Below, piece by piece: positions 7,804-13,145 of a stretch of DNA of 13,145 nucleotides (the first letter of the stretch is position 1; each line of letters starts with the position of its first letter). The notes beneath the pieces were generated by a model. The model ran no database searches. It worked only from the letters and a program-made list of their open reading frames with translations, and was not told the origin of the DNA. Position numbers and translations under genes: made by a program. The stretch spans positions 1-13,145 of the forward strand of contig JAJAYX010000021.1 of the NCBI GenBank assembly GCA_026785985.1, in the 5' to 3' direction. Origin of the DNA: Rudanella sp. (lineage in GTDB: Bacteria > Bacteroidota > Bacteroidia > Cytophagales > Spirosomataceae).

Positions 7804-8857
7804 AGACAACGACGAAATTCGCGAAAACACCGCCGAAATTTTAGAACTAACCGGGTACACGGTTTTAACGGCTGAAAACGGCAAAATCGGCGTTGAAAAA
7901 GCGCTGGCTACCCAGCCCGATCTGGTCATTTGCGACATTATGATGCCGGTGCTCGACGGCTACGGCGTGCTGCATATTTTCAATAAAAATCCCCAGTTAT
8001 CGGGGGTGCCGTTTATTTTTCTGACGGCTAAAACGGAGCGCATGGACTTCCGCAAGGGCATGGAACTGGGCGCCGATGACTACCTGACTAAACCCTTCGC
8101 CGAGTCGGAACTGCTCAGCGCCATCGAGGGACGACTCAACCGCTTCCAAAACCTGAAGCCCGACTACGACCTCCGGCAGGACGGGCTGAATCAGTTTCTG
8201 GACGATGCCCGGCAGGCGGGTAACCTGGCAAGTCTGTCGGCCGATCGCAAGTCGCATCCGGTGCGCAGAAAGCAGTTTATCTACACCGAAGGCGACGAAC
8301 CCACGCGGCTGTACTTTCTGAAGTCGGGCAAAGTCAAGACCGTTCGCACCACGGCCGATGGGAAGGAACTGATTACCGGACTTTACCAGGCCGGGGAATT
8401 TTTCGGGTATCTCGCCCTGCTCGAAAACACCGACTATTCCGACTCGGGTGTTGCGTTGGAAGATTCGGAACTGGTGTATATTCCAGACGACGATTTCAAA
8501 CAACTGCTGCTGGCCAATACGGACGTGAGCCAACAGTTTATTCGGCTACTGGCGGGGCGGGTTAGCGAGCGGGAACAGCAATTGGTGGGCATGGCCTACA
8601 ACTCGTTGCGCCGAAGGGTGGCCGACGTGCTACTGCGCCTGCACGAGCAGCAGGTCGCCGAACTGTCGGGGGTATCTGCCGACGAACTGCCGGGCCTGAT
8701 TCAACTCTCGCGCGATGATCTGGCGTCGGTCGTCGGTACGGCGACCGAGTCGCTGATTCGCATCCTGAGCGAGTTCAAGCACGATAGCCTGATCGAACTG
8801 GTCGGGTCGGGTATCCGGGTGCTGCAAGCCGACAAATTGCGCCGGGCCAACTGGTAG
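7781..8857 (+). CDS. Response regulator: receiver + cNMP-fold + Crp-type HTH
   Basis: 358 residues. Receiver domain 1-120 with acidic pair ED near residue 8, phospho-acceptor Asp52 in CDIMMP, and switch Lys in LTKPF. A cyclic-nucleotide-binding fold covers about 150-260 (SGKVKTVRT, GEFFGYLALL). The position where Crp binds the cAMP phosphate has ENTDYSDSG in place of a PRSAT-like loop, so cAMP binding is unlikely and phosphorylation probably replaces it. A Crp helix-turn-helix covers about 275-350 (LSRDDLASVVGTATESLIRIL). No Cys cluster for an Fnr-type iron-sulfur centre is present. This fusion is characteristic of Bacteroidota and acts as a DNA-binding regulator. It is coupled to the kinase upstream. 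Its last 46 bases are duplicated near nosY (12196-12241), so it seems to have been the insertion target of the R-M block while staying intact itself. Confidence 0.95.
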   Translation: MKIILLIEDNDEIRENTAEILELTGYTVLTAENGKIGVEKALATQPDLVICDIMMPVLDGYGVLHIFNKNPQLSGVPFIFLTAKTERMDFRKGMELGADDYLTKPFAESELLSAIEGRLNRFQNLKPDYDLRQDGLNQFLDDARQAGNLASLSADRKSHPVRRKQFIYTEGDEPTRLYFLKSGKVKTVRTTADGKELITGLYQAGEFFGYLALLENTDYSDSGVALEDSELVYIPDDDFKQLLLANTDVSQQFIRLLAGRVSEREQQLVGMAYNSLRRRVADVLLRLHEQQVAELSGVSADELPGLIQLSRDDLASVVGTATESLIRILSEFKHDSLIELVGSGIRVLQADKLRRANW

Positions 8858-8862
8858 TGTAG
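8812..8862. repeat. 51-bp direct repeat, left copy (3' end of regulator gene)
   Basis: From TATCCGGGTGCTGCAA to TAGTGTAG. Aligned without gaps to 12196-12246 it matches at 48 of 51 positions; the mismatches are at 8828, 8831 and 8837. The last 25 bases (8838-8862) are identical. It includes the regulator stop codon. Homology stops sharply on both sides. Confidence 0.92.
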
Positions 8863-8902
8863 TCAGATAGGCCTAAAAATACGTCGTTATGATGATTTTA
8901 AG

Positions 8903-8910
8903 TATCTTTG
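8903..8910 (+). promoter_or_regulatory. -7 promoter element of the methyltransferase gene
   Basis: TATCTTTG is an exact match to TAnnTTTG, 28 bases ahead of the ATG at 8939. No TTG is seen at the right spacing upstream, so the -33 part is weak or absent. Its position just inside the left repeat means the inserted block carries its own promoter for the modification gene. Confidence 0.5.
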
Positions 8911-8938
8911 ATTTTCACTTCTGATTGTGTCAACAGGT

Positions 8939-10667
8939 ATGAGGAAAGTCGAAGAGATAAAGAAAACAGGAGCCACTTTCACCCCCAGGCCATTAGCTGA
9001 CTTTTTGTCGAGCCGGATTATGGCCCAACTTTCGTCCGATCAATGTCTTTCCGTCTTAGACCCGGCATGTGGTGATGGCGAACTTCTGTTATCTATTTCG
9101 ACTCAGTTGGCCGGAATGGGCTACCCTTTCTCGCTGTCGGGCTATGATTCCAACAAGCGTTATCTTGCATCGGCTCAGGCAAGACTGCAACAAGTTGACA
9201 GCCAACACACAACATTAATAAATGGTGATTTTTTAGATGCCATCAGCCTACCCGACGAGCAGTTTAGTATTGGGTTCGACGGGGTGAGTCAACTTCATAC
9301 AAATCAACTGTTCGATGTTATTATAGCCAACCCGCCTTATGTCAGAACGCAGGTTCTGGGCAGTGAGAATGCACAAAAACTGGCCCAAAAGTTTAATCTT
9401 AAAGGCCGCGTCGATTTATACTATGCGTTTCTGATTGCAATGACTAACAGCCTGAAAGACAATGGTATAATTGGGGTAATTACGTCAAACCGATACCTGT
9501 CTACGAAAAGTAGAGAAAGCGTCAGAAAGTTTTTAACAGAAAATTATAGCATCGTTGAACTGATTGATCTTGGCGACACCAAACTCTTCGATGCTGCTGT
9601 CCTGCCCGCCTTGCTAATTGGCCGACGAAAAAAAAATCGCCATCTTTCATCACCCGCCCGGTTTATCAAATTATACGAAGAACTAAACGGCTATCAGGGG
9701 GCGTGTAGATCTGCCACGACTGTATATGATATTCTGAATACTCAGGACAAGGGCTATTTCCAGGTGAACGAAAAGCGGTATAAAAAAACCACCGGTACAC
9801 TGACGTTCGACACAACGAATGGATGGGATATGCTTTCCGAAGCCGAAACAGAGTGGACAGGCCGTATTGACGCGACTGCATCGTGTCGGAAGTTTGGTTA
9901 AGGTAAAAGTAGGCATAAAAACCACGGCTGACCGGGTCTTTATTCGGGACGATTGGGGGCAGTTCGGAGAAGACATACCTGAAGACGAATTACTTAAAAA
10001 CCTGATTTCTCAGGAAACTATTCAGGCGTGGGGAGCCACTGAAAATCAACACCTTAAAGTACTTTATCCGCATTACAGTTCAAATGGTAAGAAGCAGACG
10101 ATTTTGATTGCAAACTACCCCAAAGCAGCAGCTTATTTTCGGTTACATGGAGAACAGCTACGTTCCCGAAAATATTTGATTGATGCGGGCCGGGAATGGT
10201 TTGAAATTTGGGTTCCGCATCACCCGGATGTATGGGCTTTGCCCAAGTTAGTTTTCCCGGATATAAGCGCAAGTCCTCGGTTTTATTTCGATAAAAACGG
10301 CAATATTGTTAATGGGAACTGCTATTGGATTGCCGCAAAAACTACTGAAGAAGCCCGATTATTACTGCTTATTCAGGGCGTTGCCAATTCAAAACTGATG
10401 ACAAAGTATCACGATCTTGCTTTCAATAATAAACTCTATTCGGGCCGTAGACGATACCTTTCTCAATACGTAGAACGTTACCCGTTACCAGAGATTAACT
10501 CACCAGTAGCCGACAGAATTGTTTCTTTGGTTAAACAATTAAATGCCTGTGACAATTCAACACAGATAACCGGTCTTGCCTATGAACTCGAAGAAGCCGT
10601 TGGTGAGTCGTTCGGCGTCGAACCTATTCACCATCTCGAGCAGGCAGGTCAGTTTGAGAATCAGTAG
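8939..10667 (+). pseudogene. Gamma-class N6-adenine DNA methyltransferase (TaqI/Eco57I-like), one frameshift
   Basis: Two reading frames make one protein of about 575 residues. The first (8939-9901; a GTG at 8927 is a possible earlier start) has motif X (TGATFTPRPLADF), the SAM-binding motif I (LDPACGDGEL, near residue 40) and catalytic motif IV NPPY (131-134), then GRVDLYYAF and LKDNGIIGVITSNRY. The order X-I-IV with the target-recognition part at the C-terminus is the gamma class, which methylates adenine N6. The second frame (to 10667) continues with RVGSLVKVKVGIKTTADRVF, a TaqI-like specificity domain and LAFNNKLYSGRRRYLSQYV near the end. The shift lies between about 9860 and 9895; one extra base or two missing bases would explain it. 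It protects host DNA from the convergent endonuclease. Alternatives are a two-subunit enzyme (ATG at 9819) or a sequencing error. Composition is AT-richer than the flanks. Confidence 0.85.
9628..9636 (+). repeat. A9 homopolymer inside the methyltransferase gene
   Basis: Nine A in a row within Arg-Arg-Lys-Lys-Asn codons; the frame is open as written. A run of this length is prone to slippage in replication, transcription and sequencing. An A7 run occurs 150 bases further on (9782-9788). Confidence 0.85.
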
Positions 10668-11704
10668 TGGGTGCCAGAAAGAAGTAACCTGGTAAGCGAA
10701 GTTGAATTTTTGTGTTGATCGACCTGCCACCAAACGGGGGAAACCGCGAAAAAAAGTCTCGCCCTGTTGTCAGATAAAAATGGGTGATCTGCACCTGATC
10801 GTCAACTACGCGCCCACAAAAGATAGCGTATCGAACATCACAATGGCGTATCTGATGGCCAGCCAGTTGCTCTATATCCAACCGGGCTTCGCTGTCAGGG
10901 CGCACCAAGCCAAGGTCGATGGTAGATGAGGTTTGAAGTTTCACTTCTAATAACTGATGCCTAATATCTGGAAACTGCCCATTGTCGTGAAAACGTGCAT
11001 AGCCGAGAGCCTGACAAACTAAGCTATGTAAAGCGGCTCCCCGGTTTCGCTCCTGAATGAAACTTAGGTGCTCCACTGTAGCCCCGACCAATTTAGATAG
11101 CTTGTTGAATAATATACTGATAGACAGTAGTTTATATAACTGAGGTTGCTCCGTTGGCGAATTTCCCGATACATCAACATTGTCCTGATTCGTTGTTAAG
11201 ATCAAATTGACTCCGTATCCGTGTTGCTGATAAGTTCTGTATTCGACTCTGCAACCGTCAGGCGGGCCTGATATTTCTGGGTAAGTGTGCCTGTGTTATC
11301 TAGCAAAGCTAAATCAACGCCACTGACCACGTGTACGTTAACGACTACACTTTCCTTGTCCAGCATCATAAGAACGTACCGCCTTTCTGGGTCGATTTCC
11401 TGATTCCAAACTTGAAGATTATTGGCCTGCTGAACGTACAGATCAAACATTTGGCCGGTAAAACGAGGCTGTTTCTTCGGAAATGATTTAGATATTGAAT
11501 ACCTTAAAGCGTTGCACACTAACGATTTTTTGAGCGGGTCCTGATGGCCATGCCAGCCAATGATATCCCTACTAAATGTAACCTGAGAATAGCAGTCAGT
11601 TCGGGGCCAGTGAACCAAAAATGGGGATCGCCAACGTCAATAGAGTCATGGATGCTGAGTTGTGCGTCGATGATATTATCGCGCTTTTGCAGGCAAGTTG
11701 CCAT
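10624..11704 (-). pseudogene. PD-(D/E)xK restriction endonuclease, two frameshifts
   Basis: Three minus-strand frames join to a protein of about 358 residues. Part 1 (11704 to ~11526) starts MATCLQKRDNI and ends GMAIRTRSKNR-stop. Part 2 (~11530 to 11202) reads SLVCNALRYSISKSF, then MFDLYVQQANNLQVWNQEI. Part 3 (11205-10624) has QERNRGAALHSLVCQALGY and the nuclease core FPDIRHQLLEVKLQ, in which Asp (codon 10966-10968), Glu (10945-10947) and Lys (10939-10941) form D-x6-ExK. The first break is at an A6 run (T6 at 11526-11531 on plus); a seventh A would restore the frame. The second is where TGA at 11204-11202 overlaps a TTG at 11205 leading into part 3; one missing base would explain it. The gene follows the controller gene by 11 bases and converges on the methyltransferase, overlapping it by 44 bases. 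Recognition site unknown. The catalytic core is intact, but no full-length product is encoded as written. Confidence 0.8.
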
Positions 11705-11715
11705 ATCGCTTCTTT

Positions 11716-11949
11716 TTACTCCTCGAAAAATTGAGAAAGTGATACGTCAAGCGATAACGATAGTTTCTTCAGGTTCAGAACTGATACATTTCGTTCTCCG
11801 CGTTCCACGGAGCCAATGTAAGTTCGGTCAAGGTCACAGATAAACGCCAGCCTTTCCTGTGAGATGCTCTGACTGATTCGCAACTCCCGAATCCTATTCC
11901 CTAACTGTTTCAGAAAAGTATTTTCCTCCTCCGTGTAGGACGTGTTCAT
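11716..11949 (-). CDS. XRE-family controller (C) protein of the R-M system
   Basis: 77 residues from the ATG at 11949 (MNTSYTEEENTFLKQLGNRI); a TTG at 11970 would add seven residues with no family support. It is almost entirely one five-helix Cro/C1-type helix-turn-helix: IRELRISQSISQERLAFI, then the recognition segment CDLDRTYIGSVERGERNVS, then LNLKKLSLSLDVSLSQFF. The signature TYIGxxERGxRNVSxxNL is typical of small controller proteins of Type II R-M systems, which bind as dimers upstream of their own gene and delay endonuclease expression until methylation is established. Position fits: immediately upstream of and co-oriented with the endonuclease, 11 bases apart, with GAGGAG at its end able to serve as ribosome binding site for the next gene. 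It is the only gene of the system that is intact as sequenced. Confidence 0.92.
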   Translation of the reverse strand: MNTSYTEEENTFLKQLGNRIRELRISQSISQERLAFICDLDRTYIGSVERGERNVSVLNLKKLSLSLDVSLSQFFEE

Positions 11950-11967
11950 AACGCATAGCTTTGGGAT

Positions 11968-11975
11968 CAAAAGTG
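11968..11975 (-). promoter_or_regulatory. Possible -7 element of the controller/endonuclease unit
   Basis: On minus this reads CACTTTTG, seven of eight to TAnnTTTG, ending about 18 bases ahead of the controller ATG at 11949. The candidate operator repeats lie just upstream of it, where a controller dimer would act. Confidence 0.35.
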
Positions 11976-11989
11976 GCAGTATGATGTAA

Positions 11990-12010
11990 ATAAGTCTACT
12001 GCTTATAAGT
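11990..12010. promoter_or_regulatory. Candidate controller-protein operator
   Basis: ATAAGT occurs at 11990-11995 and again at 12005-12010, 15 bases apart, and the second lies in the perfect palindrome CTTATAAG (12002-12009). A further inverted pair TAGTC-N7-GACTA is at 12040-12056. Controller operators in other R-M systems are paired short symmetric boxes 20-60 bases upstream of the C gene, which fits the position; the match to any known C-box class is only partial. Confidence 0.35.
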
Positions 12011-12108
12011 ATTATTTTATTTCTTCCTCACCACACAGTTAGTCTATGCTTGACTATCAGCCATTTTACTTCGTTAGTTAACAGTAAATACGACGATAAT
12101 AAAGAAAG

Positions 12109-12246
12109 ATGTTCGCTACAATCCCCAATCGTAAGGTGTACGTCCGTCCGCACCAGCCCGGCCTGACTCCTGGTAAATCGTGGATGTATCGGTACTATCC
12201 GGGTGCTGCAACCCAACAAACTGCGCCGGGCCAACTGGTAGTGTAG
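12109..12246 (+). CDS. Possible 45-residue small protein ending inside the right repeat
   Basis: ATG at 12109 follows AAAGAAAG. The 45 codons run through GC-rich sequence into the right copy of the 51-bp repeat and stop at its last three bases, TAG 12244-12246. The predicted peptide is rich in Pro, Gly, Tyr and Arg (VYVRPHQPGLTPG; WMYRYYPG) with no signal peptide or membrane segment and no family I recognise. The frame differs from that of the regulator tail, so this is not a remnant of that protein. Its base composition is closer to the flanking chromosome than to the R-M genes, which may mean the true right boundary of the foreign DNA is near 12110. It could equally be a chance open frame across a junction. 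Confidence 0.25.
   Translation: MFATIPNRKVYVRPHQPGLTPGKSWMYRYYPGAATQQTAPGQLVV
12196..12246. repeat. 51-bp direct repeat, right copy
   Basis: Copy of the regulator 3' end, 3384 bases from the left copy, with differences at 12212, 12215 and 12221. Read in the regulator frame it would give IRVLQPNKLRRANW-stop, with Ala-Asp changed to Pro-Asn and one silent change. Upstream sequence has no similarity to the regulator gene, so only the tail was duplicated. It ends 43 bases from the nosY stop. Confidence 0.92.
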
Positions 12247-12249
12247 ATC

Positions 12250-12271
12250 AAAAAAAACGCCTGACTTGGCC
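12250..12271 (-). terminator. Weak intrinsic terminator of the nos operon
   Basis: On the minus strand GCC-AAGTCA-GGC is followed by CG and then T8 (A8 at 12250-12257 on plus), 20-40 bases after the nosY stop. The stem is only three pairs, so this rests mainly on the T-run and the position. Confidence 0.35.
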
Positions 12272-12289
12272 ATCTATCCGATTTTTGCC

Positions 12290-13057
12290 TCATAAATCCT
12301 TCCGGCTAAACACCCGTACCGCTCCCCAAAGCGGCAGTACCGCCCATAACGCCATGATACTCCCCGAATACAACGCTCCCCAGGCACTGCCGAAAAATTG
12401 CTCATACAAAGCCCCCGTGTAGCCCATCAGGGCCGAAATGTCCATCTGGAGCATGATGGCGATGCGGGCCAGGTCCACCGGGTTTAGCGTGGTTAGTATG
12501 AGCATGGGTTTTTCGAGCGGGTAGTCGCTGAACGAAAACAGCACCGTCAGCACCAGTCCGTCGTAGAGCAGGGCGCAGTAAAACCACAGCAGCAAAGCAA
12601 GTCCGATGCCTTTCGCCTTGTCGCGGGTCAGCACCGAAACCAGAAACGCCAGCGACACAAAAATAACCGTCAGCGCCAGTCCCGCTCCCAGCAGGGCCAG
12701 CCCTGTAGGACCAGCACCAAACAGCAGCATCGGCCCGCCGACGCCCAGGAAAAAGGCCGTTACCAGCGCCGATGCCACGCCCGCCCACTCGCTCAGCAAC
12801 AGCCGCGACCGGTGGATGGGCTGCGCCAGCAACAGTTCGATGAATTCGTAGGAATTGTAGAAATGAATGGTCGTGAACACTAAGCTGATCAGCGGAACCA
12901 CCAATAGCACAATCGTCAGCAGGCTCATCAGGGCCTTGCCGGGGTTGGTCTCCATGCCGAACAATACGCCCGATACCGCCAGCAGAAAAACCGTATAGGC
13001 CAGCACGGTTCGATTCTGCAACAGATCGAGCCAGACATATTTGATGATTTTGGTCAT
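12290..13057 (-). CDS. nosY: NosY, ABC-transporter permease of nitrous oxide reductase maturation
   Basis: 255 residues from the ATG at 13057. The reading frame stays open further upstream, but that part overlaps the end of the preceding gene, and the ATGA overlap fixes this start. About six hydrophobic segments (for example TVFLLAVSGVLFGM, MSLLTIVLLVVPLISLVFTT, ALTVIFVSLAFLVSVL) make an inner-membrane permease of the ABC-2/NosY type. YEFIELLLAQPIHRSRLLLSE, NPVDLARIAIMLQMDISALMGYTGA and FFGS are family-like. NosY works with the NosF ATPase and periplasmic NosD in assembling the copper-sulfur centre of N2O reductase. It is the last gene of its operon. Before the R-M insertion its stop would have lain only about 48 bases from the stop of the convergent receiver-Crp regulator gene. 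Confidence 0.85.
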   Translation of the reverse strand: MTKIIKYVWLDLLQNRTVLAYTVFLLAVSGVLFGMETNPGKALMSLLTIVLLVVPLISLVFTTIHFYNSYEFIELLLAQPIHRSRLLLSEWAGVASALVTAFFLGVGGPMLLFGAGPTGLALLGAGLALTVIFVSLAFLVSVLTRDKAKGIGLALLLWFYCALLYDGLVLTVLFSFSDYPLEKPMLILTTLNPVDLARIAIMLQMDISALMGYTGALYEQFFGSAWGALYSGSIMALWAVLPLWGAVRVFSRKDL

Positions 13058-13145
13058 GGTACGGGTTGGAGTAAGGAGCCGTTGGTCATCACCCGGGCGA
13101 TGGCGCGGCCTAATTTTTCTTCGCCCGTGGCGGCTTTTAGCCACG
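13054..13145 (-). CDS. nosF: C-terminal end of upstream gene, probably NosF ATPase (partial)
   Basis: The last 29 codons of a gene entering from the right edge, ending VMTNGSLLQPVP-stop, with the TGA at 13056-13054 overlapping the nosY ATG as ATGA. The segment includes WLKAATGEEKLGRAIARV and is soluble and helical. NosF normally precedes NosY and is often coupled to it, so the ABC ATPase is the best guess, but 29 residues contain no diagnostic motif. Confidence 0.55.
   Translation of the reverse strand, partial: WLKAATGEEKLGRAIARVMTNGSLLQPVP

Larger units (their letters stand above)
11950..12289. other. 340-base stretch without a confident gene (right arm of R-M block)
   Basis: Holds the candidate controller promoter and operator (11968-12056), a short AT-rich stretch to about 12110, a possible small reading frame, the right 51-bp repeat, and then 43 bases to the nosY stop. 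No transposase, integrase, terminal inverted repeat or RNA gene is seen. Confidence 0.6.

Noticed and set aside
7997..8533. Minus-strand open frame of 178 codons under the regulator
   Set aside because: Antisense to receiver and cNMP-fold codons; no family features.
11544..11843. Plus-strand open frame of 99 codons over the endonuclease/controller junction
   Set aside because: Antisense to the controller and endonuclease start, both of which have strong family motifs.
8863..12195. Transposon or integrative element with its own recombinase
   Set aside because: No transposase, integrase or terminal inverted repeats found at the edges; only R-M genes are inside.
12028..12273. Minus-strand open frame of 81 codons across the right repeat
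   Set aside because: Spans the candidate operator, the AT-rich stretch and the repeat; composition changes along it and no motif is visible.
1..13145. CRISPR array, tRNA or rRNA genes
   Set aside because: No regularly spaced repeats and no recognisable RNA gene sequence on either strand.

Overview
The window looks like chromosomal DNA of a GC-rich Bacteroidota, most likely a Cytophagales relative of Spirosoma, Fibrella or Larkinella. The evidence is a TAnnTTTG-type promoter context, little Shine-Dalgarno signal, a receiver-Crp fusion regulator, a tandem universal stress protein, and the end of a nitrous oxide reductase (nos) accessory operon. No rRNA, tRNA, CRISPR array or transposase gene is visible.

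Left part (1-6000) holds ion transport, cell wall and stress genes. On the minus strand, a secreted L,D-transpeptidase (936-2072) is followed 21 bases downstream by the N-terminal ~304 codons of a P2-type cation ATPase that leaves the window at base 1. Divergent to these, a two-domain universal stress protein (2281-3075) is followed 12 bases later by a complete 842-residue P2-type ATPase (3088-5616). Its stop overlaps that of a convergent thioredoxin-fold protein lacking CXXC (5606-5989, minus). A near-perfect 28-bp palindrome lies in that convergent tail.

Middle (6187-8857): a cytoplasmic PAS-PAS histidine kinase overlaps by 23 bases a response regulator built as receiver + cyclic-nucleotide-binding fold + Crp helix-turn-helix. 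This is one transcription unit and a plausible low-oxygen or nitrogen-oxide regulator, since nos genes lie just beyond. Right edge (12290-13145): nosY and the last codons of an upstream gene, probably nosF, on the minus strand, joined by an ATGA overlap.

Between the regulator and nosY sits a visibly AT-richer block of about 3.4 kb. It carries a Type II-like restriction-modification system: a gamma-class (TaqI/Eco57I-like) N6-adenine methyltransferase on plus, and on minus an XRE-type controller gene followed by a PD-(D/E)xK restriction endonuclease. Methyltransferase and endonuclease converge tail to tail and overlap by 44 bases. Both are broken as sequenced: the methyltransferase once, the endonuclease twice. 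The block is bracketed by a 51-bp imperfect direct repeat (48/51) that is the last 46 bases of the response-regulator gene plus 5 bases after its stop. This points to an R-M cassette inserted at the 3' end of the regulator gene, leaving that gene intact and a second copy of its tail next to nosY. No integrase is present, so this resembles R-M insertion with long target duplication, or an attachment-site-like event whose enzyme is absent. Whether the frameshifts are real decay, switching, or sequencing errors cannot be settled from one sequence.
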